A DNA stretch of 64,000 nt, from the NCBI GenBank assembly GCA_020848905.1, contig JADLHG010000061.1, forward strand, positions 32,031-96,030, written 5' to 3'. Shown here in pieces: positions 11,016 through 19,764 of the stretch (position 1 is the first letter of the stretch; the number at the start of each line of letters is the position of its first letter). This stretch comes from Deltaproteobacteria bacterium (GTDB taxonomy: Bacteria > Myxococcota_A > Polyangia > GCA-2747355 > JADLHG01). A program made the position numbers and the translations under genes. The notes beneath the pieces were generated by a model that had not been told where the DNA came from, searched no databases, and worked only from the letters and a program-made list of their open reading frames with translations.

Positions 11016-12761
11016 ATGCGCTGCCTCGACGAGAACCAGGCGATCCAGTACGTCGAGGGGCTGCTTCCCGCGGACCAGGACGAGCGCGTCGCGGCGCACC
11101 TCGCCGAGTGCGACGACTGCCGCTGGCTCGTGACCTCCGCCGGTGCGGCGGCGCTCGCCGAGGCCTCCTCGGTGGCGGTCACGCTCCAGACCGACGAGGC
11201 GCAAGACGACGCCGAGCGCGCGGGGGACGGCCCGCGCGACCGTCGCGGCGAGGTGCTGCACCAGACCTACGTCATCACGCGCTTCATCGGGAAGGGGGCC
11301 ATGGGAGAGGTCTACGAGGCCTCCCACACGCGGCTCCCCAAGCGCTTCGCGGTGAAGTTCCTCTCGGGACCCGGGGTCGAGAATCGCGACGCCATCGCGC
11401 GTATGCGGCGCGAGGCGGAGGTCACGAGCCGCCTCTCGCACCCGCACATCGTGGACGTGGTGGACTTCAACCACTCGGATGACGGCACGCCCTTCATGGT
11501 GATGGACCTGCTCGAGGGCGAATCGCTCGCGGAGCGCTTGCGGCGCGAGGGACCGCTGCGCGACCTCGTCGAGGTGGGGGAGATCGTGAGGCAGGTGACC
11601 TCGGCGCTCGAGGCCGCGCACCGGCAGGGGGTGATCCACCGCGACCTGAAGCCGAGTCATCTATTTCTGTGTCGACGCGACGCGAGCGGGCCGTGGGTCA
11701 AGCTCCTCGACTTCGGCCTCTCGAAGATCCTGCTCGCGCGCGAGGCGCCCGGGGGCTGGAAGGGGCAGCTCACGCGCGTCGGCACGGTGCTCGGCTCCCC
11801 CGGCTTCATGTCGCCGGAGCAGGCGCTCGGTCAGTCGGCCGAGGCGGATGCGCGCGCGGACATCTTCTCCCTCGGGGCCACGCTCTACAAGGCGCTCTCC
11901 GGCTGCTCGCCCTTCGTCGGGCGCTCGCTCGAGGAGATTCTCGCGCACGTGGCGCACGGGGAGGTGCAGGAGGTCGATAGCTGGCGCGCGATCCCGCGCC
12001 CCATCCGGCGGGTCATCTGGCGGGCGCTGCGCAAGGACCCGGCCGCGCGGCAGGCCTCGATGGGCGAGCTGGCGGAGGAGTTCGCCTCCGCCGTGCGCGA
12101 GGCGCAAGGGAGAGCCCGAGCGGCGCCGCCCGAGCTGCGGAGCTCGACGGCGTCGCAAGGGCGGCGGGCCCGGCGGGGCTGGGTCCTGGCGCTGGGCGTC
12201 GTCGCACTCGGGAGTCTCGGGGCCGTCATGGCGTGGAGGTTCGGCTCGCGTCCCGTCGACGGCGAGAGGTCACCTGGTTCGCGGATCGCGACCGCGACAA
12301 CGACCGCGACCGCGACCGCGACAACGACCGCGACAACGACAGCGACAGCGACAACGATCACCGACGCGCGGGTGCGAGGGGCCGTCGAGCGGGAGCGACC
12401 GGCGGTCTCGGCGGAGAGAACGGTCGAGCCCCGACCGGAGCCGCCCGTGTCTGATCCTTCGCGCGTGCGGGTGCGTACGGCGCGGCGGAGCGCGGTGGTT
12501 CGCAGCGCGGTGGGGCAGGCCACCCTGCTCGTGCAAAGCAAGGAGGCCGAGGGGGGAGCGCCCCTCTGGGCGGACGTGTACCTCGACGGCAGGATGGTGG
12601 GGCAGACGGCGCTGACCCTGCGCGGCCTCGCCGCGGGAGTCCACCGGGTGGAGCTGCGTCGAGCGGGCTACCGCTCCGCCGCGCGGCGGGTCGTGCTCGA
12701 GCCGGGCGAGAACGCGCGCGTACGCTTTGCGCTCGAGCGCGCGTCGGCCGCGAATCAGTAG
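11016..12761 (+). CDS. Hanks-type Ser/Thr protein kinase with zinc finger and PEGA-like domain
   Basis: The 581-residue protein starts with an anti-sigma-type zinc finger (HLAECDDC, residues 28-35). The kinase domain (about 85-360) has the Gly loop GKGAMGEV, the Lys in FAVKF, HRDLKPSH, LDFGLSK and GSPGFMSPEQA. The Asn normally following HRDLKPx is His here (see findings). A transmembrane helix follows near residues 390-410. A Thr/Ala linker is encoded by a hexanucleotide repeat. The C-terminal 75 residues (YLDGRMVGQTALTL, GYRSAARRVVLEPGE) look like a PEGA domain outside the membrane. The protein should sense envelope signals and phosphorylate Ser/Thr. It is convergent with, and overlaps by 7 bases, the last gene of the sigma-factor operon. 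Confidence 0.9.
   Translation: MRCLDENQAIQYVEGLLPADQDERVAAHLAECDDCRWLVTSAGAAALAEASSVAVTLQTDEAQDDAERAGDGPRDRRGEVLHQTYVITRFIGKGAMGEVYEASHTRLPKRFAVKFLSGPGVENRDAIARMRREAEVTSRLSHPHIVDVVDFNHSDDGTPFMVMDLLEGESLAERLRREGPLRDLVEVGEIVRQVTSALEAAHRQGVIHRDLKPSHLFLCRRDASGPWVKLLDFGLSKILLAREAPGGWKGQLTRVGTVLGSPGFMSPEQALGQSAEADARADIFSLGATLYKALSGCSPFVGRSLEEILAHVAHGEVQEVDSWRAIPRPIRRVIWRALRKDPAARQASMGELAEEFASAVREAQGRARAAPPELRSSTASQGRRARRGWVLALGVVALGSLGAVMAWRFGSRPVDGERSPGSRIATATTTATATATTTATTTATATTITDARVRGAVERERPAVSAERTVEPRPEPPVSDPSRVRVRTARRSAVVRSAVGQATLLVQSKEAEGGAPLWADVYLDGRMVGQTALTLRGLAAGVHRVELRRAGYRSAARRVVLEPGENARVRFALERASAANQ
12288..12360 (+). repeat. Imperfect CGACNN hexanucleotide repeat in the kinase gene
   Basis: About twelve copies of a six-base unit of the form CGACCG or CGACAA lie in tandem. 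They encode a run of Thr and Ala just after the kinase transmembrane helix. Because the unit is six bases, copy-number change would lengthen or shorten the extracytoplasmic linker without shifting frame. Confidence 0.75.
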
Positions 12762-13666
12762 CTCAGGTCGAGAGAGAGGCCGCTAGCCGCACCGAGCTGC
12801 GGGAGGACGCGCCACGCGCGGGCGGAGGGGGGTCGATCCGAGGCGGCCCGTTCCGTGCGTCCCTCCAGCCAGAAGAGCACTACCGCGCCCGCTGTGAGCA
12901 CCCCCGCGAGGGCCCACGCGACGTTCGCGCCGACGAGCTTGCGCCCCATGGAGGCGTGGAGCTCTTCGTAGCGGCTCGGCGCGGCAGGCGTGGCGTAGCG
13001 GGTCCGCTCGGCGCAGGGCAGGCTCGGCTCGGCGAGCAGCTCGCAGGCCGCGTCCCGGTCGCTCCGCGCGGCCAGACCCACGCCGATGGCCACGGCCGCG
13101 CTGGCGAGCGCCGCCGCTCCCGCCACCCAGGTCCAGATCCGGCGGCGGGCGGGGCGTGCGGCGTCGCGAGGGGGTGGTGGACTCTTCGGCGGGGCCTTGG
13201 CGGCAGCGGGAGCGCGGGGGCGCGCTTCGGTGCGATGGGCACGAGGTGCGCGTTCGGCGGCCAGCGCGCGCTCGGCGGCCAGCGTGCGCTCGGCGGCCAG
13301 CGCGCGTCGGACCTCGTCGAAGAGGGCCACCACCTGGGGCTTGTAGCGGTGCGGGTCCGCGCGAAGGTGCGGCGCGTGGCTCAGCGCGCGACGGAAGCTC
13401 AGGCGCGCCTCCTCGGTCCGGTCCTCGGCCGCGGCGATGAGTCCCAGATAGAAGTGGACCTGCCCGAGCGTGGCGCTCTCCCGGGTCCGGGTGAGGGCCT
13501 GCCCGAGCAGAGCCCGCGCCTCCCGAAACGAGCCGTCGGCCACCCGGGTCACGGCGCGCCGGAGCAGCGACTCGGCCGTCATTGACGCCGCAGGCTGGCC
13601 GAGGGCGCTCGGCCCGCTCGAGGCCAGGCCGAGGCCGAACAGCAGCGCGACGAGGCTACGGCGCAT
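12755..13666 (-). CDS. Membrane protein with TPR-like N-terminal region, third gene of the sigma operon
   Basis: Encodes 303 residues. A signal peptide (about 1-23) precedes an alpha-helical region resembling TPRs (about 28-115). Three copies of a LAAERA/T six-residue unit follow near 122-140. Next come a Lys/Pro-rich linker and two hydrophobic helices at about 168-190 and 243-262. This suggests a periplasmic sensor part linked to the membrane. The start ATG 13666 lies inside the last codons of the sigma-factor gene (11-base overlap), so translation is probably coupled. By position it could regulate the sigma factor, but no known anti-sigma motif is visible. Confidence 0.75.
   Translation of the reverse strand: MRRSLVALLFGLGLASSGPSALGQPAASMTAESLLRRAVTRVADGSFREARALLGQALTRTRESATLGQVHFYLGLIAAAEDRTEEARLSFRRALSHAPHLRADPHRYKPQVVALFDEVRRALAAERTLAAERALAAERAPRAHRTEARPRAPAAAKAPPKSPPPPRDAARPARRRIWTWVAGAAALASAAVAIGVGLAARSDRDAACELLAEPSLPCAERTRYATPAAPSRYEELHASMGRKLVGANVAWALAGVLTAGAVVLFWLEGRTERAASDRPPSARAWRVLPQLGAASGLSLDLSY
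13250..13303 (-). repeat. Three tandem 18-base repeats
   Basis: Three consecutive 18-base units of the form GCGCTCGGCGGCCAGCGC (one or two substitutions between copies) encode the LAAERA/T six-residue repeat of the surrounding membrane-protein gene. The repeat keeps the frame. Confidence 0.85.
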
Positions 13667-14588
13667 CGTCGTTGCTCTCGGACGGTCCACGGAAGAAGGA
13701 GCGGAGCGACACCTCGAAGCTCCCCTGAAGCAGACGCACGATGGTGGAGCACTCCTCGGTGGGGATCTCGAGCTCCGCTGCCAGGCCGGCCAGCGTGCGT
13801 TCGAGCAGCGTCTGGCGCAGGCGCTCCAGGCGGCGATGGATCGTGCTCGCGTGCACGCGCTGGGTGGCCGCGATTTCTTCGAGCCCGAGGCCGTCGGCGA
13901 AGCGCTGCTGGAGCAGCGCCCGCTCCTTCGGTGCGAGCCCCTCGAGCGCACGGAGCAGGGCTCGGCGGAACGGCTCGCGGTATTTCGCCTTGGCGAGGTT
14001 CAGGGTCGGATTCGCCGCGTCCCGACAGAGCTCCTCGGCGAGCAGGTCCTGCGCCAGCTTCGCGTGCCGCTTCTCGTGCCCGAGGCCCCGGCGAGCGGTG
14101 CGTTCGGCGACCACGCGAAGCCAGGTCGAGAGGTGCCCGAGGCCGGAGTAGCCGGCGAGGAGCGGAGGCGAACCGCCGCGGCCCACGAAGAGCTCCAGGA
14201 GGAGCTCTTGCTCCAGCTCGTCGGCGAGCGCTGCGCCCAGACGCAGCTGGCGCAGCGTGGCGCGAAGGCGCGGGACGAACTCCGCGTAGAACGCGTCACG
14301 CGCGGCCGGACTCCCCTCGGCGCAGGCGAAGGCCAGGTAGAGGTCGCCGAGGCGCCAGCGCGGCAGGAGACGCGCCAGGGCGGAGTCGCGGGGGAAGCGG
14401 GCCGCCACATGGGCGCAGAAGCGGTCGAGCTCGACGGAGACCGCGGGCCAGGCGGCGACCCCCTCGCGGAGCGCCGCCTCGAGCGACTCCACGAGCTCCG
14501 GAGCATGGGCCAGCTCGGCGCGCGCGGCCTCGTCGAGGCGAGCGGAGACGCGCGAGGCCAGGTTCGAGGAGGCTTCGCGGGCGTTCAT
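13656..14588 (-). CDS. Sigma-70 family RNA polymerase sigma factor, myxobacterial type
   Basis: Encodes 310 residues. The central region has the sigma region 2 pattern (LGHLSTWLRVVAERTARR). The C-terminal part has region 4, with LAPKERALLQQRFADGLGLEE and the helix-turn-helix IAATQRVHASTIHRRLERLR. The unusually long N-terminus and overall layout fit a sigma-70 family known mainly from Myxococcales. ATG 14588 overlaps the upstream lipoprotein stop as ATGA, so the two genes are probably translationally coupled. The downstream gene starts within its 3' end. It likely drives an alternative regulon tied to an envelope signal sensed by its operon partners; this last point is inference. Confidence 0.85.
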   Translation of the reverse strand: MNAREASSNLASRVSARLDEAARAELAHAPELVESLEAALREGVAAWPAVSVELDRFCAHVAARFPRDSALARLLPRWRLGDLYLAFACAEGSPAARDAFYAEFVPRLRATLRQLRLGAALADELEQELLLELFVGRGGSPPLLAGYSGLGHLSTWLRVVAERTARRGLGHEKRHAKLAQDLLAEELCRDAANPTLNLAKAKYREPFRRALLRALEGLAPKERALLQQRFADGLGLEEIAATQRVHASTIHRRLERLRQTLLERTLAGLAAELEIPTEECSTIVRLLQGSFEVSLRSFFRGPSESNDDAP

Positions 14589-15697
14589 GGCCGGTACTGA
14601 AGGAGGGTGCCGCCCCCTCCGGCGATCCAGCCTTCCCCCGAGGCGCCGATCCACAGCGCGTGCAGCGTGGCGCTGCTGCCGCTCGGCTGTGGGGCCCACG
14701 TGCCGCCGAGCAGGCGCGCCAGGTTGCCGTCGCTGCCCACGGTCCAGACGTCGTCCTCGAGGGACGGAAGCGCGCGGCCGGCGATGGCGCGGAAGGGCTT
14801 GGCCGTGAAGGCGGGGTTCAGCTTGTCCCACGCGCCGGCCTTGCGGGTCAGGATCACGCCGTGACCGACGATCCACACGCGCTCCGCGGAGCGCCCCCAG
14901 ACGGCTCGCAGCGTGCTGCCGGAGGGAGACGCGTCCGGGACCCAGGCGCCGGGCGCGCTGCCGTGGCGCAGGATCGTCCCCCCTTCTCCCACGGCCCAGG
15001 CCTCGTCGCCCGAACTCGAGGCCCAGACGCCGAGGAGGTTCGACGTCGTGGGGCTCGTTGCGCGCGTCCAGCTCGTCCCGTCGTAGCGCAGGATCGCGCC
15101 GCCCGACCCGACGCTCCAGACGCTCGAGGGCGAGCTCCCCCACACGCTGGTGAGATCCGTGGTGACGGGGCTCGCCTCGGCGCGCCAGCTCTCGCCCTGG
15201 AGCGCGAGGATGGTGCCCCCGGCGCCGACGGCGAAGGCGTGGCCCGCTCCGTCGCCCCAGACGGCCTGCAGCGCGGCGCTCGTCGGGGAGGTCGCGCGGC
15301 TCCAGCTCCCGCCCTGACAGCGCAGGATCACGCCGCCGGCCCCCACGGCCCAGAGGTTCGACGCGTCGGTTCCCCAGAGGCCGTAGAGCGACTCGGAGAC
15401 CGAAGACGTGACCGCCTTCCACGCGCCGCCAGACGCGGCGTCGCCTCCGGCGTCGTGCGGCAAGGGCTGCGTCGCGTCCGTGGTGCGGGTGTCGCGCTGC
15501 GCCGCCCCGTGGTCGAGACCTCCGTCGCCGCGCGCCGGGGCGAGCCCGGAGGGGGTCGGGAGCGAGAGCTGACAGGCCGCGAGCCAGGTCGCGCTCGCAA
15601 GAGGGAGCGCGCGCACCCCCCAGCGTCCGATCAGTCGCGCTCGCCGTCGAGGGTCGTGCACGCTCGCGATCGTAGCGCCTTTCCGGCGAGAGTTCAC
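14585..15697 (-). CDS. Beta-propeller lipoprotein, first gene of the sigma operon
   Basis: The 370-residue product has a basic N-terminus, a hydrophobic segment and the lipobox TWLAAC. After an Asp/Arg linker come about six or seven repeats of about 45 residues, each with the consensus LxxVWGSS...WAVGxGGTILR..G.SW. This is typical of YCF48-like or BNR-like propellers. It should be a surface or periplasmic binding protein. It is the first gene of a tight operon (ATGA overlap with the sigma gene), so it may take part in sensing for that sigma factor. Confidence 0.8.
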   Translation of the reverse strand: MNSRRKGATIASVHDPRRRARLIGRWGVRALPLASATWLAACQLSLPTPSGLAPARGDGGLDHGAAQRDTRTTDATQPLPHDAGGDAASGGAWKAVTSSVSESLYGLWGTDASNLWAVGAGGVILRCQGGSWSRATSPTSAALQAVWGDGAGHAFAVGAGGTILALQGESWRAEASPVTTDLTSVWGSSPSSVWSVGSGGAILRYDGTSWTRATSPTTSNLLGVWASSSGDEAWAVGEGGTILRHGSAPGAWVPDASPSGSTLRAVWGRSAERVWIVGHGVILTRKAGAWDKLNPAFTAKPFRAIAGRALPSLEDDVWTVGSDGNLARLLGGTWAPQPSGSSATLHALWIGASGEGWIAGGGGTLLQYRP

Positions 15698-15752
15698 CCT
15701 TAAGGGACCCTTCGTCCGACCGTGCCTCCTCGGCAGGCGCGCGCGCCGCGAT

Positions 15753-16895
15753 CTACCGGGGCACGACCGACGCGAACGACGTGCCGATGCGCGGACTCTC
15801 GATCCAGTGGTAGGCCGTGCCGGTGAGCTCCGAGCTGCGGTAGAGCCCCATCTTGAGATAGACGTACGCGTCGCCCGGGCACATCGTGGGCATGCGGTAC
15901 TGCGTGCTGCCGTCCTTGAAGGTCTGCCGCACGCCGTCCAGCCAGAGCTCGACGAACCCCACGCTCTGGCTCTTGGAGAACTTGATGTGGAAGACGAGGT
16001 CGTGCCACGCGCCGGCGAAGGCCGGTACGCTCGGGCCGTACCACATCACGCCGTAGAGCTCCGAGCGCACGCTCACCTTGCCGTCGTAGAAGGTGAGTCC
16101 GATGGCCGGGCCGCCGCACGACGAGTCGCCCTTGAACTGCGTCAGATTCCCGCCGTTGCCGCTCGAGCGGAAGGCGATGCCGGCGTTGATGCGCGTGCGC
16201 CAGCCGAAGTAGAGGTCGTCGCCCTCCACGTACTTGAAGTAGGTGCCGTTCGGCAGGACCGAGCCGTAGAGCTCGCAGCGGGCCTTTCCGTCGGTGTAGC
16301 GGTCCCCGTCCACGAGCTTGGCCTGGTAGACCTTGCCGAAGCGGCCCTCGGGGTCGGTCACGAGGTCCAGACGATCGGGGTAGGCCTCCTGCTGGTTCTT
16401 CCAGGCGGCCATGCCGTTGCTGTCGGCGTCCGCGTGCCAGAGCGGCGTCGTGCCGCCGGGAGGGGGCGCGGAGGAGTCGGCGGTCGGTGGGCGCGTCGTG
16501 TCCGTCGCCACGCGCGCGTCGGCGACGCGCAGAGTATCCGTCGCCACGCCGCTGTCGCGCTTCACCGTGGCGAGGTCCGCGCCCGGCGCGCCAAGGTCCG
16601 CGGCGGGCGCGGCCAGGTCGGCGCTCGGCACAGCGCCGCTGTCGGGTCGACACTCGCAGTACTTGGGCGTCCGCCCGTTGCAGGGGCACCCCTTTCCCTT
16701 GCCGTCGGAGTCGTGACCTCGGTACTCGGAGGGGCCCCCGTCGTCGAGCGGACCCCCCGCGAGCTGGCTCGAGCAGGCCGCCGGTCCGAGCAGGGCCAAA
16801 AGGACGAGGGACACGAGCCCGGCGCGGGGCCGGTCCTCCGTCGGGTGCCCTCCTCGGGCGAGGGGTCTGCGAGAGGCCGGATTTCGTCGCGTCAT
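15753..16895 (-). CDS. Secreted polysaccharide lyase-like lipoprotein
   Basis: Encodes 380 residues. A lipobox (LLGPAACSS) is followed by a Cys- and Asp/Ala-rich linker to about residue 145. Residues about 150-375 resemble the heparin lyase I-like polysaccharide lyase family: RCELYGS, YFGWRTRIN, GAWHDLVFHIKFS, GFVELWLDGV and YLKMGLYR. The fold is a beta-jelly roll that cleaves acidic polysaccharides by elimination. The substrate cannot be read from sequence. ATG 16895 is preceded by AAAGGGGA. Alone on its strand between two unrelated genes, it may serve in scavenging or in remodelling an exopolysaccharide. Confidence 0.75.
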   Translation of the reverse strand: MTRRNPASRRPLARGGHPTEDRPRAGLVSLVLLALLGPAACSSQLAGGPLDDGGPSEYRGHDSDGKGKGCPCNGRTPKYCECRPDSGAVPSADLAAPAADLGAPGADLATVKRDSGVATDTLRVADARVATDTTRPPTADSSAPPPGGTTPLWHADADSNGMAAWKNQQEAYPDRLDLVTDPEGRFGKVYQAKLVDGDRYTDGKARCELYGSVLPNGTYFKYVEGDDLYFGWRTRINAGIAFRSSGNGGNLTQFKGDSSCGGPAIGLTFYDGKVSVRSELYGVMWYGPSVPAFAGAWHDLVFHIKFSKSQSVGFVELWLDGVRQTFKDGSTQYRMPTMCPGDAYVYLKMGLYRSSELTGTAYHWIESPRIGTSFASVVPR

Positions 16896-17026
16896 GGATC
16901 CCCTTTCGATGGCTCGCTGTGAAAGGGAAGTGCGGGGCGGCCTGGTTTTTTTGCGCGGCGGGGCGACGATTTCCGCGGTTATCTCACAAGGGCCTGAAAT
17001 CCCGGGGCCGAGGCCGGGGCCCGGCC

Positions 17027-18280
17027 CTACGCCTCGACGGCGGTCGCGGAGGGGAGCGGGCCTTCTGCTTCGAGCGTCCGCGGCAGCCGGAGCAGGCAGA
17101 GCCACCCCGGCACGAGCGCGAGCCCGAAGAGGAGCCAGAGGCGCGGCTCCTGGTGCAGGAGCCCCACCGCGTGTCCGAGGAGGAGCAGCGCCACCCCGGC
17201 GAGGCGGGCCTTCAGATACCCGCGGAGCAGTGCCCCGACGAAGAGGCGTCCGCGCAGCAGCCGTACCGCCGGCCAGAGGAGCAGGAGGTCGGTCGGCCAG
17301 AGCAGCAGCGCGAGTTCGTTCTCGCGGATCTCGGGGAGCTTCACGAAGAGGACGAGGCTCCAGACGAGCAGGCCGTTCAGCCCCACGAGCAGCGCCGACG
17401 GGACGAGGCAGAGCCCCGTCCAGCGCGAACGTTTGCGCGCGAGATAGAGCGCGAGCGCGCCGAGGAGCGCGAGGCCTCCCGCGGTCAGCCCGAGGAGCGT
17501 CACGCCGGCGAGCGGATTTCCCTGATTGGCCTCGGGACCCACGCGGCGGTGCAGCACGTCGACCGGCCCGAGGAGCGAGCGCCCGCCGACCTGCACCTTG
17601 CCCAGGTCGGGTTCGAGGAACATCGGCAGAAACCCCCCTGTCCAGGCGTCCACGGGGCGGTCGAGCGCGCGGCCGAGGAGGAGCTCGCTCAGCGCCAGCA
17701 CCTCGAGCCGCCCGGCGAAGCCTTCGCGCGTGAGGTCGCGGAAGGTATAGCCGGTGGGCCGGCCCCGAAGCTGCCGCTCGACCGCGCCGCCCGTCACGTC
17801 GTCGAGGAGGTCGCGCAGGCGCGTGGTGCAGTTGTCGAGGTAGTGGTGATAGGTGTAGGTGCGATTCTCGGGCAGGAGATTTCGCGCCAGGCGGCTCGCG
17901 AGCGCGCGGTGCTGCGCGTCGGTCAGGTTGAGCGGGATGCGCCGGATGCCGCGGTTCTCGCGCCGGTAATAGCGCACCGTCGCCGCGTAGCTGTCCGCCA
18001 CGACCCAGAAGCGTGCCTTGCCGCGCAGAAAATCGAAGATCAGGCCCGGGGCGCCGAAGTCCGTGTAGCCGTAGTTGTAGACCGCGTCGTCGTGGCCGCC
18101 GCCCCGCACGCGAAAGGCGGCGTGCCCGAAGCGCGTGTAGAGGTCCTCCCCGCGTCCCATCGTGAGGAGCTCCACGCGCACGGCTTCGGGAGCGGCGGCA
18201 GCCGGCCGCGCGAGCGCTCCGAGGGCGAGCACGAGCGCGGCGGTCGCGCCGGTGGCGTGGAAGGAGAGCCGCGAGACCAT
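17027..18280 (-). CDS. DUF4105/Lnb-N-type membrane protein
   Basis: Encodes 417 residues. A signal peptide (about 1-29) is followed by a periplasmic domain matching the DUF4105 (Lnb N-terminal) pattern: GHAAFRV, VYNYGYTDF, RFWVVADSY and NCTTRLRDLL near residue 150. From about residue 255 to the end there are five or six hydrophobic helices. The conserved His and Cys suggest a papain-like or NlpC-like thiol enzyme, but no activity is proven for the family. It would sit in the inner membrane with its catalytic domain outside. No operon partner is apparent. Confidence 0.75.
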   Translation of the reverse strand: MVSRLSFHATGATAALVLALGALARPAAAAPEAVRVELLTMGRGEDLYTRFGHAAFRVRGGGHDDAVYNYGYTDFGAPGLIFDFLRGKARFWVVADSYAATVRYYRRENRGIRRIPLNLTDAQHRALASRLARNLLPENRTYTYHHYLDNCTTRLRDLLDDVTGGAVERQLRGRPTGYTFRDLTREGFAGRLEVLALSELLLGRALDRPVDAWTGGFLPMFLEPDLGKVQVGGRSLLGPVDVLHRRVGPEANQGNPLAGVTLLGLTAGGLALLGALALYLARKRSRWTGLCLVPSALLVGLNGLLVWSLVLFVKLPEIRENELALLLWPTDLLLLWPAVRLLRGRLFVGALLRGYLKARLAGVALLLLGHAVGLLHQEPRLWLLFGLALVPGWLCLLRLPRTLEAEGPLPSATAVEA

Positions 18281-18348
18281 CGATCTCTATGATGCACGCC
18301 GGCTTCGGGCGGCGCCAGGCGGTGTGCCGCTCTCCGCGGCGCGCGAGG

Positions 18349-19557
18349 TCACCGGAAGAGCAAGCGCCGCAGCGTCTTCAGCGCGTAGGTGGCGAAGTCC
18401 TGGCCGGAGCGTTCGACCGCCTCGAGCGAAAAGCCGGCGCTCGCGAGGAGGCGCTCCTCTTTGTCGCTCCCCTCTCCGACGACGAAGACCAGCGCGCGGT
18501 TTCGCGCGTCGGCGGCGATCGCGCGCCGGTACGCCGGCAGCACCTGAGCGAGGTTCTCGATCCCCGTGTCGGTGACGATGACGTAGTCCCTGGGCAGCGA
18601 GTGGCGGAGGGCCAGGTCGCTGGGCCGCGGCAGGCGCGTCTGGCCCTTTTGCTGGAGGGTGAGCAGGCGGTGGAGCTCGTCCACCTGCTTCGTGGGGCGC
18701 AGCAGGATGCTCTCCGAGGAGAAATTGACGAGGGCCACCGGATAGCGGCGCGAGAGGGCCGAGAGCGCGGCGCCGGCGGCGCAGATCACCGCGGCGGGGG
18801 CTCTCTTCTGCTGCTGCATCGAGCCGGAGGTGTCCACGAAGAGCACCAGCAGGCGCTCGGAGCTGCGCGGCAGCTGCCGATAGGGGTCGCAGGCCTGACG
18901 CCCGGTGGAGCCGCCGAAGGGAAGGGTGGCGAGCGTCAGGAGCCCCACCTCGCCGAGGCCCGGAGGGCGCTCGCGGTCGCCCAGGTTTCGCAGCAGGCGG
19001 CCGCCGTCCTCGTAGCGCGCCAGCTCGAGCCCGTCGAGGCGCTCGCGCGTGGTCACCGCGGGGGCCCTGGCCGTCGCGTCGGTCGGGTGACGCGGGCGGA
19101 AGGTGGCCAGTCGATCCTTTCCCACGTGGCGCGAGGCGGGGGCCTGTGCGGCGCTGCCCGACGGGCGATCGCAGCCCCGCATGCGCAAGAGGCACGGGTC
19201 GAGCGGTGGGCCGGCACGGTGGGAGCCCTCGGTCTGGCCGCGCCCGGGCTCGCGGGTGGCACGGGTCCTGGGCGGCGCGGCTCCGCGAGGCCTCGCACCC
19301 GAGGAGCGCACGGCGCGCTCGGACGCCGCGGTCTTCGGCCGGGGCACCGGGTCGGCGGGGGCGAGCAGGGTGCGAGCGGTGCCGGGGCGCGTCCCGTGAG
19401 AGCGCATCGGTTCGAGCACGACCTCGGTCACGGCGTCGGGGGTCACGGCGGCAGGCTCGCCCTCGGGGGTCACGAGCCAGAGCAGCACGGCCAGCAGGTG
19501 CAGGGCCACCGAGGCCGCCAGAGCGCGAGGCATCCTTCTCTCTGGCGCTCGACCCAT
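18349..19557 (-). CDS. VWA-domain protein with N-terminal membrane anchor
   Basis: Encodes 402 residues from ATG 19557; the ATG at 19533 is an alternative. One transmembrane helix (LAASVALHLLAVLLWLV) near residues 13-30 is followed by a disordered Pro/Arg-rich linker. A von Willebrand A domain (about 235-400) has the MIDAS motif DTSGSM and a downstream VTDTG. VWA domains mediate metal-dependent protein binding; the partner is unknown. The first helix followed by a Pro-rich linker recalls TonB-type anchors. It diverges from the histidine kinase gene across 207 bases. Confidence 0.75.
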   Translation of the reverse strand: MGRAPERRMPRALAASVALHLLAVLLWLVTPEGEPAAVTPDAVTEVVLEPMRSHGTRPGTARTLLAPADPVPRPKTAASERAVRSSGARPRGAAPPRTRATREPGRGQTEGSHRAGPPLDPCLLRMRGCDRPSGSAAQAPASRHVGKDRLATFRPRHPTDATARAPAVTTRERLDGLELARYEDGGRLLRNLGDRERPPGLGEVGLLTLATLPFGGSTGRQACDPYRQLPRSSERLLVLFVDTSGSMQQQKRAPAAVICAAGAALSALSRRYPVALVNFSSESILLRPTKQVDELHRLLTLQQKGQTRLPRPSDLALRHSLPRDYVIVTDTGIENLAQVLPAYRRAIAADARNRALVFVVGEGSDKEERLLASAGFSLEAVERSGQDFATYALKTLRRLLFR

Positions 19558-19764
19558 GCCGATCGTTGCCTCCACCGCGCGGCCTTCACTGCTAAGGAGC
19601 AACCCGTGTGCCACCGCTCGCGCCGGGTCGCCGTCGCGCTTCCTCCAGGTGTTACGCGGCGGGCCGCCCGCAGCCTTGTGGCACCGGCGTCACACCGGCG
19701 CAGAGCCCGCACACCCGACGGCGATTGGCGGTTCGCGCCTCTGCGCGGTACAACCGTGGCCAGC

